Source of the DNA: Clostridiaceae bacterium
GTDB taxonomy: Bacteria > Bacillota > Clostridia > Acetivibrionales > DTU013
Reading direction: 5' to 3'
Assembly (NCBI GenBank): GCA_012799845.1
Contig: JAAZKL010000239.1
Location: 1 to 13,584 of the forward strand
DNA: 13,584 nucleotides
Made by a program: the position numbers and the translations under genes
In this document: positions 1 through 6,208 of the stretch, piece after piece
How the letters are laid out: the number at the start of each line of letters is the position of its first letter
Numbering within the stretch: the first letter of the stretch is position 1
The notes under the pieces: model-generated
The model's database searches: none
The model's input: the letters and a program-made list of their open reading frames with translations, nothing else
Told to the model about the DNA's origin: nothing

Positions 1-411
1 CCGTTCCCGGCAGAAGTCAAGAACCGTTTCCACCAGCAATTCCGTCTCCTGCCTGGGAATCAGGACGTCAGGAGTCACTTCAAAGGCAAGCGACATGAAT
101 TCCTGCTCCCCGGTAATGTACTGCAGCGGATAACCCCCGGCCCGTTTCCCAACCAGTTCGAAAAAAAGCTGCTGTATATGCTCCGGCAGTTCACTGCCGC
201 TATGCGCGTACAGGTAAGTCCTGTCGCATCGCGCGGCATAACAAAGCAGAACTCCGGCATCGTTTGCCGGAGCATCGTTTCCCGCATCCTTCAATATTTC
301 GATTCCTTTTCTGTACGCTTCGCTGTATGTCATATGGATCGCAGCGCCACCACCATTCGTATTTTCAGCCGGTTTCACATAATATTCAGCGGTTTCGCAC
401 GTCATTTTCAT
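1..411 (-). CDS. prmC: PrmC/HemK peptide chain release factor N5-glutamine methyltransferase, N-terminal part (runs off left edge)
   Basis: PrmC methylates the glutamine of the GGQ motif in release factors RF1 and RF2, using S-adenosylmethionine. Only the N-terminal helical domain and the linker are in the window. They are recognisable from LQYITGEQEFM and IPRQETELLVETVLDF, the family's typical 'LQYI.GEQEF...VLIPRPETE' block. The catalytic NPPY motif would lie beyond base 1. The frame is open from a stop at 433-435. Family homology begins at the ATG at 331-333 (MTYSEAYRKGI), but that ATG has no good ribosome binding site. ATGs at 409-411 and 403-405 are preceded by AGGA and would add about 25 poorly conserved residues, so the start is uncertain. 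It lies 131 bp downstream of the DUF1385 gene, in the usual clostridial order rho-rpmE-DUF1385-prmC(-prfA). The identification is firm; the start is not. Confidence 0.87.
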   Translation of the reverse strand, partial: MKMTCETAEYYVKPAENTNGGGAAIHMTYSEAYRKGIEILKDAGNDAPANDAGVLLCYAARCDRTYLYAHSGSELPEHIQQLFFELVGKRAGGYPLQYITGEQEFMSLAFEVTPDVLIPRQETELLVETVLDFCRER

Positions 412-499
412 GCCGTCCTGACGTATCGCCTTTTATGCTGTTTCTCTGCCTTCTTAACTCATCGCAATTTATGCTGTTCCTTTACCTTCTTAACCCATC
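412..499. repeat. Imperfect 36-bp direct repeat between the DUF1385 gene and prmC
   Basis: Two 36-bp units lie head to tail (428-463 and 464-499). They share TTATGCTGTT and CCTTCTTAAC with several mismatches. A third, shorter match of about 16 bp lies at 412-427. On the minus strand, the transcribed strand here, each full unit carries TTAAGAAGG, which looks like a ribosome binding site, but stop codons occur in each unit and no small gene is convincing. It fills the gap between two co-directional genes. Confidence 0.6.
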
Positions 500-542
500 A
501 CCTTCATGACGTTCATCTGCCGCCTTTCAGGCACAGCATTTC

Positions 543-1469
543 CTACCACTTGTCGGAATCGTCATCCACAATGACATTTTTCATTGCTGTTATTGCGACT
601 TCGATCTGGTCGTCATCAGGCTCCCTGGTGGTGAGATACTGCAGGAGCATGCCGGGCGCGCTGACTATCCGCATCACCGGCCATTCGGCATGCTTTCCGG
701 AGAATTTCAGCACCTCATATGTGATCCCGGCAACCACAGGGACCATCAGCAGCCGCAGCAATGCGTCGATTATAAGTCCATGCCGGCCGAGCAGCGAAAA
801 AACGATGATGCTGACCGCCATGAATAAAAACAGGAAAGATGTTCCGCACCGCGGATGCTTCGTCGAGTATTTCCTGACATTTTCAACAGTAAGTTCTTCT
901 CCGTTCTCATAGCAGTGGATGGTCTTGTGCTCCGCTCCATGGTACTGCCAAACCCTTTTGATGTCCTTCATCAGGGATGCCAGGTAAATGTATCCGAAAA
1001 ATATAGTTATCCTTATCAGGCCTTCGACCAGGTTCCTCAGCACCACGCCGGAGCCTTCATCCTTCATGAAAAGCAGGCCGGCCAGGAAATTGGGAAGCAG
1101 GACGAAAAGACCGATGCTCAAGGCAAGCGAAACGATCACGGTCGCATATATGACCGCGTCCTTGCCCTTGCCTGTAAAAAGCTTCTCTATGAACGCATCG
1201 AATTTCGTAGGCTCCTTCTCACTCTCGTCTTCCAGTTCAGCAAATTCCGCAGAGTACATGAGCGCTTTCACTCCTGTGACCATCTGCCTGAACAGCCTGA
1301 CAGATCCCCGGATGAAAGGGATCTTGGTCATCCTGGTCTTTGACGGTACGGGCTTTTTGTCCAGCACTATCTCACCGTCAGGTTTCCGTACCACTATGGC
1401 GATGTTCTCCGGCCCCATCATCATCAGCCCTTCGATAAGCGCCTGTCCGCCAATATTTGTTTTTTTCAT
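543..1469 (-). CDS. DUF1385 family (YqhQ-like) integral membrane protein
   Basis: This 308-residue protein belongs to the DUF1385/YqhQ family, whose biochemical role is not established. It opens with the family's N-terminal block (IGGQALIEGLMMMGP, residues 6-20). Hydrophobic segments lie at about 104-134, 148-167, 211-228 and 235-255. The conserved cytosolic signatures are YHGAEHK (176-182), HPRCGTSF (205-212) and the C-terminal TREPDDDQIEVAI (281-293). The His/Glu/Cys residues in these motifs look like a possible metal site, but that is inference. The start is well supported: AAGGAGATATAATAC directly precedes the ATG. It follows rpmE after a terminator and precedes prmC. I see no strong separate promoter in the 55 bp between the terminator and the start, so expression may depend on read-through. 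Confidence 0.92.
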   Translation of the reverse strand: MKKTNIGGQALIEGLMMMGPENIAIVVRKPDGEIVLDKKPVPSKTRMTKIPFIRGSVRLFRQMVTGVKALMYSAEFAELEDESEKEPTKFDAFIEKLFTGKGKDAVIYATVIVSLALSIGLFVLLPNFLAGLLFMKDEGSGVVLRNLVEGLIRITIFFGYIYLASLMKDIKRVWQYHGAEHKTIHCYENGEELTVENVRKYSTKHPRCGTSFLFLFMAVSIIVFSLLGRHGLIIDALLRLLMVPVVAGITYEVLKFSGKHAEWPVMRIVSAPGMLLQYLTTREPDDDQIEVAITAMKNVIVDDDSDKW

Positions 1470-1524
1470 GTATTATATCTCCTTCATTATCGCTAAAGAA
1501 TCACTGGATATCTCTTCAGCCGGC

Positions 1525-1560
1525 ATATAAAAAACAAAGCTGAACTGTCTGTTCAGCCTT
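1525..1560 (-). terminator. Intrinsic terminator downstream of rpmE
   Basis: On the minus strand an A/G-rich 10-bp stem (arms 1551-1560 and 1536-1545, one G-U pair, core GCTGAAC/GTTCAGC) encloses a 5-nt loop. It is followed by a U-rich tract (GTTTTTTATA, 1526-1535). It lies 78 bp after the rpmE stop and so probably ends most rho-rpmE transcripts before the DUF1385 gene. Confidence 0.85.
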
Positions 1561-1637
1561 AAGTTTAACACTTTTGTACCTTTATTTCAAACTGCATTAA
1601 TTGTCGGATAATGTAAACCGGAAATATGCCGCCGTGC

Positions 1638-1850
1638 TTATTCAGCGTCTTCAATGCCGAACTTCTTCTTGAACTTCTCAACACGTCCGCCGGTATCGAC
1701 GAGCTTCTGCTTGCCGGTAAAGAACGGATGACATTTTGAGCATATTTCAACATGCAGCTCTTTCTTTGTGGAGCCTGTGACAAAAGTCTCGCCGCATGCG
1801 CACTTCAAAACAGCTTCCCCGTAATACTGCGGATGGATCTTTTCCTTCAT
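1638..1850 (-). CDS. rpmE: 50S ribosomal protein L31, zinc-binding (C+) form
   Basis: L31 is a small protein of the large ribosomal subunit that sits at the bridge to the 30S head. The 70 residues are full length for the family. The four zinc-binding cysteines are present as C17-A-C19 and C37-S-K-C40, so this is the zinc-containing 'C+' type rather than the zinc-free paralogue made during zinc starvation. The typical HP(F/Y)(F/Y)TGKQK segment (41-48) and the basic VEKFKKKFG tail follow. The start ATG is preceded by GGAAGGTG at a normal distance. The gene lies 129 bp after rho, with its own plausible promoter in that gap, and ends at a good terminator. Confidence 0.96.
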   Translation of the reverse strand: MKEKIHPQYYGEAVLKCACGETFVTGSTKKELHVEICSKCHPFFTGKQKLVDTGGRVEKFKKKFGIEDAE

Positions 1851-1921
1851 ATTCGTTTCACCTTCCTTCGTCCTGCTGCAAAATAGTTTTTGCCATTTTG
1901 CTCACTTAACAAACAAAAAGT

Positions 1922-1950
1922 ATTCTAACACATATGGCTGCCTTTAGCAA
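1922..1950 (-). promoter_or_regulatory. Likely SigA promoter of rpmE
   Basis: On the minus strand there is TTGCTA (1945-1950), a 17-bp spacer, and TAGAAT (1922-1927) with an upstream TG giving an extended -10. It lies in the rho-rpmE gap and would give a leader of about 65 nt. The -35 matches 4/6 and the -10 matches 5/6 of consensus. Confidence 0.5.
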
Positions 1951-1979
1951 GTCCTATTTGCTGCATTTAATAATTAGCC

Positions 1980-3836
1980 CTACTTGTCAATAAATGCTTT
2001 GTTGATGCTGTTCACAAATTCTTCGTTGGTCCTGGTCTGCATCAGCTTGTTGAGGATCATCTCGGTGACGTCCGCTGGCCCGAGGTTGCTCATGGCCTTC
2101 CTGATAGCCCAGATACTTTCCATTTCCTTCTGGTTGAGCAGCAGTTCCTCCCGCCTTGTGCCGGACCTGTTGATGTCGATGGCGGGGAATATCCTCTTTT
2201 CGGACAACTTCCTGTCAAGGTGTATCTCCATGTTGCCCGTGCCCTTGAATTCTTCGTATATGACGTCGTCCATGCGGCTGCCGGTCTCTATCAGTGCAGT
2301 GGCGATTATCGTGAGGCTCCCGCCGTGCTCAATGTTACGCGCCGAACCAAAGAATCTCTTCGGGCTGTGGAGAGCGCCCGGATCAAGACCGCCGGACAGT
2401 GTCCTGCCCGTCGGCGGGATCGTCAGGTTGTAAGCCCGGGCAAGCCTTGTGATACTGTCGAGCAGGATCACCACGTCCTTTTTGTGCTCGACCAGCCTCT
2501 GGGCTCTTTCCAGTACCATTTCAGCAACCTTTATATGGTGCTCGGGGACCTTGTCGAATGTGGAATATATGATTTCTCCCTTTATAGAGCGCTGCATGTC
2601 GGTGACCTCTTCGGGCCTTTCGTCGATAAGCAGCACTATCAGCTCTATCTCTGGATAGTTTTTTGTTATGGCGTTTGCGATCTTTTTAAGCAGTATGGTT
2701 TTGCCCGCTTTGGGAGGAGATACGATCATTCCCCTCTGTCCTCTTCCGATCGGAGCAATCAGGTCGATGAGCCGTGTCGACAGCTCCCTCGGATCAGTTT
2801 CGAGAGTAATGCGCTGGTTGGGGAATATGGGAGTAAGTTGCTCAAAAGGTATCCTCCTGGCTGCGACTTCGGGCAAGTCGCCGTTGACGGACTGCACATA
2901 GAGCAGTGCCTGGAACTTTTCGCCCTCTTTAGGTATCCTTCCCTTGCCCTTTATCTTGTCGCCGGTCTTAAGACCGAATCTCCTGATCTGTGAAGGAGAA
3001 ACGTAGACGTCCCTTGTACCGGACAGGAAGTTGTCGCTCCTCAGGAAGCCGTAACCGTCAGGCAGTACTTCCAGCACGCCCTCGACCGGATCGTCGCTTT
3101 CGATTTTTTCGAGACCGTTGTATTGTCTTTCCTGCTGCCCGTTCCAGTCTCTTCTAGGCTGTGTGCCGGCCGTGACCCTTTCCTCCGTCTTTCCCTCTTC
3201 AGTAGTCCTGCCTGCGTCAGGGCTTTCAGTCCTGGCCTGGACAGCAGGCTTATCTTGTTTTGGAGAGTCTGCCGTTTCAGTACCTTTGGCCTCCTCCTCC
3301 GTTTTCTTTGCCTCGGTATCCTGGTCTTTCTTTTCTGCTTCCTTATCGGCTTTCCTCGGCCTGCCTCTTCTTGACTTTTTCGGCACGGCAGGCTCCTCAG
3401 CAGCACCGGCAGCCTCGCTGTCCCCGCTGGCCGATGCGGTTTGCGCATCCCCGCCGGCCGGTACGGTTTCCGCATCCCCGTCGGCGGCGCCTTTGGCAGT
3501 ATCATCTGCCTTTGTTTCCTTTACGGTGCCTTCGGCCTCATCAGATGTTTTGTCCGCATCCTTGCCGGCTTCGCCGTCTGCGCTTTCTGAGTCGCTTATA
3601 TCGGCTTTTTTAGGCTTTCGTCCCCTTTTGGGCTTTGCTGCCTGTTCCGCATCGCTGCCCTGATCCTTCCCTGCGTCTGCCTGCGTGTCTTTTTTCTTCA
3701 CCTTACGCTTTGCAGCTTTCAGGATCCTCTCTATGAGCTCTTCCTTGTCATATTTCGTGACGCTCCTCAAGCCCATCATTCTGGCTATGTACTGCAAATC
3801 TTCCAGTGATTTTGCAGCGAGATTTACATCTTCCAT
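1980..3836 (-). CDS. rho: Transcription termination factor Rho with a long low-complexity insertion
   Basis: Rho is a hexameric RNA-dependent ATPase that pulls RNA polymerase off untranslated transcripts. Domain order: N-terminal Rho_N helices (about 5-42); a charged Ala/Lys/Glu/Asp-rich insertion (about 51-245); the RNA-binding cold-shock fold (about 250-320, with DGYGFLR and DVYVSPSQIRRF); and the RecA-like motor. Motor motifs are Walker A PPKAGKT (374-380), the LLIDERPEE block with catalytic Glu406, Walker B VVILLD (455-460), the Q-loop region LSGGLDPGALHSPKRF, and NRSGTR with Arg561 at the place of the E. coli arginine finger R366. At 618 residues it is about 200 longer than E. coli Rho; the insertion accounts for the difference. 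All catalytic elements are intact. TAGGTG precedes the ATG. It has a consensus promoter and a leader of about 200 nt. Confidence 0.97.
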   Translation of the reverse strand: MEDVNLAAKSLEDLQYIARMMGLRSVTKYDKEELIERILKAAKRKVKKKDTQADAGKDQGSDAEQAAKPKRGRKPKKADISDSESADGEAGKDADKTSDEAEGTVKETKADDTAKGAADGDAETVPAGGDAQTASASGDSEAAGAAEEPAVPKKSRRGRPRKADKEAEKKDQDTEAKKTEEEAKGTETADSPKQDKPAVQARTESPDAGRTTEEGKTEERVTAGTQPRRDWNGQQERQYNGLEKIESDDPVEGVLEVLPDGYGFLRSDNFLSGTRDVYVSPSQIRRFGLKTGDKIKGKGRIPKEGEKFQALLYVQSVNGDLPEVAARRIPFEQLTPIFPNQRITLETDPRELSTRLIDLIAPIGRGQRGMIVSPPKAGKTILLKKIANAITKNYPEIELIVLLIDERPEEVTDMQRSIKGEIIYSTFDKVPEHHIKVAEMVLERAQRLVEHKKDVVILLDSITRLARAYNLTIPPTGRTLSGGLDPGALHSPKRFFGSARNIEHGGSLTIIATALIETGSRMDDVIYEEFKGTGNMEIHLDRKLSEKRIFPAIDINRSGTRREELLLNQKEMESIWAIRKAMSNLGPADVTEMILNKLMQTRTNEEFVNSINKAFIDK

Positions 3837-4046
3837 AATACACCTACCCGTTATTGATATATTGATCCGATTTTAATCCGGAGTCCATCTGAATACATAT
3901 ATGTCACTTTTCCAGACCTGAACGGCATAATCATGACAAGCAAACACAATAACAGACACCCGACTAAGACCGCATATTACACATATGATTGATCCTTGGT
4001 TAAATAAGGGAAATCTGACAGCAGAATGACTTCATGATTCCATATA

Positions 4047-4076
4047 ATTATAGCATCCCAAAAACAGTATTGTCAA
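4047..4076 (-). promoter_or_regulatory. Consensus SigA promoter of rho, with a ~200-nt untranslated leader
   Basis: On the minus strand the -35 is a perfect TTGACA (4071-4076). After an 18-bp spacer comes a perfect TATAAT (4047-4052), preceded by TGC as an extended -10. Transcription should start near 4040, leaving about 200 nt before the rho ATG at 3836. The leader holds one small imperfect hairpin (TCCG...CGGA, about 3868-3884) but no T-run terminator or riboswitch that I recognise. Together these account for the 296-bp gap between rho and the upstream gene. Confidence 0.82.
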
Positions 4077-4132
4077 TCATAACAACGATAAACAGCGTGT
4101 TTGAGCTGATTTTGACCGGATACCCTGCCGGA

Positions 4133-4798
4133 TTATTTCCCGAGCTTGTTTCTCGACTGTCCTGAAAGAAGCCCCTTCCTGTATTGAAAAGCTTCCCTGG
4201 TGATAAGTATCTGGCTCATGGCGAGCACATTCTTGAGGTCACTGTTCTTTGCCGCCGGTATCCTTTTGCTTCCGCCGCACCGACCGCATCTGAGGAGTAT
4301 GCAGTCGCTCAGGAGGACCAGTCCGATATCGGCGTCGCCGCATTCACAGATGATGCTGCCGTACAAAGCGATGTCATGAATACGGTTCAGGGTATCTATC
4401 ATAACCCGGGTGTTCCGGAAATAGCTTTCGTATCCATATGTGTCCATCAACTCATCGAATTCCTTTTCCAAATCATCTACCTTATCGCAAACCGCTTCAT
4501 CCCTGCCTACAAAGCATATCTGCATCCCGGTTTCCGGGCAGTTGAACACCACAGGTTCTCCAAACAGTATCGACTTTTTTGTAAAGAGGTAGGTATGCTC
4601 ATTATCGCATCCGATACAAGGTATACTGATCAAAAAGCTGTTTCCACCCTCCCGCTTCATAGTGATGCACGACTTCTTGCAGCGGCATGCCAGGCTGTAT
4701 TCATTGTATAGCAGTTTGAATATCGAAACGTTAAAAAATTCAAAACTCCCGCAGGAAGTACATTTATATGCAACTGTGATAGTTGTATCTATCAGCAT
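4133..4798 (-). CDS. Cysteine-rich (zinc-ribbon-like) protein of unknown function upstream of rho
   Basis: I do not recognise a named family with confidence; a CpXC-like zinc-binding domain is the nearest idea. The protein has two cysteine-rich parts. The N-terminal half carries C16xxC19, C41xC43, C47, C64xxC67, C90 and C98. The C-terminal half carries C154xC156 (CECGD) and C174xxC177 (RCGRCGG). They are joined by an acidic helical stretch (about 104-145). (Residue numbers count from the upstream GTG.) No signal peptide or membrane segment is visible, so it is probably cytosolic and binds zinc. The ATG at 4796-4798 is preferred over the GTG at 4805-4807, because the GTG lies inside the ribosome binding site GAGAGGTGG. 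It ends 57 bp before the rho -35 box and is transcribed in the same direction. Context hints at a link with transcription or translation, but this is inference only. Confidence 0.72.
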   Translation of the reverse strand: MLIDTTITVAYKCTSCGSFEFFNVSIFKLLYNEYSLACRCKKSCITMKREGGNSFLISIPCIGCDNEHTYLFTKKSILFGEPVVFNCPETGMQICFVGRDEAVCDKVDDLEKEFDELMDTYGYESYFRNTRVMIDTLNRIHDIALYGSIICECGDADIGLVLLSDCILLRCGRCGGSKRIPAAKNSDLKNVLAMSQILITREAFQYRKGLLSGQSRNKLGK

Positions 4799-4887
4799 TT
4801 TTCCCACCTCTCATAATTATATTCGCCGCATGCTGAAAAAATCCTGCTTTGCCCGTAAATGCATATGTTCGCGCTCTTAAGGAAAAA

Positions 4888-4978
4888 ATATCCGGTATTG
4901 CTTCTATGAGATATTCGGTACTGATTCTGTGGTATGTGGGGTACCGTTCCATGAAATATCAGGTGCCGCTTCCGTGGC
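4888..4978. repeat. Four imperfect ~23-bp direct repeats upstream of the lipid kinase gene
   Basis: Units are at 4888-4910, 4911-4933, 4934-4955 (22 bp) and 4956-4978. Each begins ATAT or ATGT and continues as roughly (C/T)CGGTAYTG.TTCTRTGR. They make up about a third of the 304-bp gap between the zinc protein and the lipid kinase gene. There are no spacers, so it is not CRISPR. No gene is visible across it. Confidence 0.6.
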
Positions 4979-5038
4979 AAATCGCCGTGATAAAAATTCA
5001 GATTGCCCGATATTCTTTGCGCCGGTTTTGTTACATTA

Positions 5039-5047
5039 TGTTATAAT
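5039..5047 (+). promoter_or_regulatory. Extended -10 promoter of the lipid kinase gene
   Basis: TGTTATAAT is an extended -10 with a perfect TATAAT (5042-5047). No good -35 is present; TTGCGC at 5017-5022 with a 19-bp spacer is the best. Transcription would start near 5054, about 50 nt before the ATG. Confidence 0.6.
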
Positions 5048-5063
5048 AAATGGCATAAAAAAT

Positions 5064-5087
5064 TTGTCGGCTTGAAAACATCGACAA
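5064..5087 (+). other. Inverted repeat in the leader of the lipid kinase gene
   Basis: TTGTCG (5064-5069) and CGACAA (5082-5087) form a perfect 6-bp inverted repeat around a 12-nt loop. It lies between the promoter and the ribosome binding site (AGAAGGA). It could be an mRNA hairpin or a repressor site; the sequence does not decide. Confidence 0.4.
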
Positions 5088-5102
5088 GAAGGAAGCAGCA
5101 TA

Positions 5103-5990
5103 ATGAAGCATATTTTTATAGTGAATCCGGCGGCAGGCAAAGGCAGGCCTTTGAAGCTTATCCCCGTCATCCGCAGACACTGTGCGGAACAAGACTGTGA
5201 ACCCGAGATTCTCGTAACCGAATACCCGGGCCACGCTACTGAACTGGCTGCAGCCAAAAGCGCTGCGGAGCGGTGCAGGATATACTCCGTGGGCGGCGAC
5301 GGGACCCTTAACGAAGTGCTCAACGGAATGGCCGGCAGCGGAAGCAGCCTGGCCGTCATCCCCAGCGGCTCCGGAAATGACTTCATCAAAAGCCTGGTCG
5401 GCAGGGATGTGCCTGACGACATAATCCCGGCGACGATCAGGGGAACTGAAAGGCTTATAGATTATGCCAGGGTCAACGATAAGTATTTTATAAATATCGC
5501 ATCCGTCGGTTTTGACGCAAAAGTTGCTTACCAGACGAATCTTTTCAAGAAGCTGCCCCTGATATCAGGCAAAACAGCTTATATACTCGGCATCCTCAAT
5601 ACGATAATCATCAGGAGCAATGAAAATATCGAACTGAAGCTCGACGACAGGGAAATATCCGGGAAGACCCTCCTTATCGCGGCAGGTATCGGCAAATTTT
5701 ACGGAGGCGGGATCAAGGCGCTGCCTGATGCGGTGATCGACGACGGCATGTTCGACATTTGCCATGTGGAAGCCGTGCCCAGGCTAAAGATACTGCGCCT
5801 GTTCCCCCAGTATATAAAGGGGTTGCACGGCAAAATAAAAGGCGTCCGGTTCTTCCGGAGCAGAAAAGTCGAGATAACAGCAGAAAAGCCGATCCCGCTG
5901 AACCGGGACGGCGAGATCATACTGGCTCAAAAGGCGGTCTTCGAAATATTCCCGAAGAGCCTGCCGTTCGTGGTGCCGAACTTCGGCTGA
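5103..5990 (+). CDS. Diacylglycerol kinase / YegS-BmrU family lipid kinase
   Basis: The family transfers phosphate from ATP to a lipid hydroxyl. In Gram-positive bacteria DgkB returns diacylglycerol released by lipoteichoic acid synthesis to phosphatidic acid. The 295 residues are normal length and cover the whole two-domain fold. Visible motifs are the nucleotide-binding NPAAGKG (8-14), GGDGTLNEV (64-72) and PSGSGNDF (87-94). Further on are NIASVGFDA (131-139) and FYGGGIKALPDA with DDGMFD (199-218), the region that supplies structural Mg-binding Asp residues in DgkB. Next is RDGE (268-271), with Glu271 at the place of the catalytic base. No membrane segment is visible, so it acts as a soluble enzyme at the membrane face. 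The ATG has AGAAGGA upstream. It stands alone as a transcription unit, divergent from the zinc protein and convergent with the ABC pair. The exact lipid substrate cannot be read from the sequence. Confidence 0.92.
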   Translation: MKHIFIVNPAAGKGRPLKLIPVIRRHCAEQDCEPEILVTEYPGHATELAAAKSAAERCRIYSVGGDGTLNEVLNGMAGSGSSLAVIPSGSGNDFIKSLVGRDVPDDIIPATIRGTERLIDYARVNDKYFINIASVGFDAKVAYQTNLFKKLPLISGKTAYILGILNTIIIRSNENIELKLDDREISGKTLLIAAGIGKFYGGGIKALPDAVIDDGMFDICHVEAVPRLKILRLFPQYIKGLHGKIKGVRFFRSRKVEITAEKPIPLNRDGEIILAQKAVFEIFPKSLPFVVPNFG

Positions 5991-6060
5991 CTTAGCGCCG
6001 GACTTAAGCGGCGGCCGACGCTTTACTCAGATCGAGGCAAAATCGTTTTTCATCTGACCA

Positions 6061-6190
6061 GGTACAAGTCTTAAGCTGATGTGACGCCGGACTTCTACTG
6101 ATATGACGCCGGGCTTCTACTGGTACGGCACAGGGCTTCTGCCGATACGGCGCCGGGCTTCTGCCGATACGGCGCCGGGCATATGCACAG
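6061..6190. repeat. 22-bp imperfect tandem repeats between convergent genes
   Basis: Five complete 22-bp units (6061-6082, 6083-6104, 6105-6126, 6127-6148, 6149-6170) and a partial one (6171-6190) follow each other without spacers. The best conserved core is GCGCCGGGCTTCTGCCGATA. The first unit is degenerate, and an isolated similar unit lies at about 5994-6015. They occupy most of the 218-bp gap between the lipid kinase stop and the ABC gene stop. I see no T-run terminator in this gap. Confidence 0.8.
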
Positions 6191-6208
6191 CCGGACGACA
6201 ACCCCCGG

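Noticed and set aside
178..1530. Several plus-strand open frames opposite prmC and the DUF1385 gene
   Set aside because: All are shadows of clear minus-strand genes with family motifs and, for DUF1385, a strong ribosome binding site.
3118..3663. Long Ser/Ala/Pro-rich plus-strand open frame opposite rho
   Set aside because: It is the antisense of the low-complexity rho insertion, whose biased codons suppress stops on the other strand. Rho itself is unmistakable.
4799..4807. GTG start three codons upstream for the zinc protein
   Set aside because: The GTG overlaps the GAGAGGTGG ribosome binding site; the ATG at 4796-4798 has correct spacing.
4888..6190. CRISPR array suspected from 22-23-bp repeats
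   Set aside because: Units are directly adjacent with no unique spacers, are imperfect, and no cas gene is present.
6004..6201. Minus-strand reading frame of 65 codons inside the 22-bp repeat region
   Set aside because: It is made mostly of repeat sequence whose 22-bp period is not a multiple of three. There is no convincing ribosome binding site and no recognisable domain; treated as chance.
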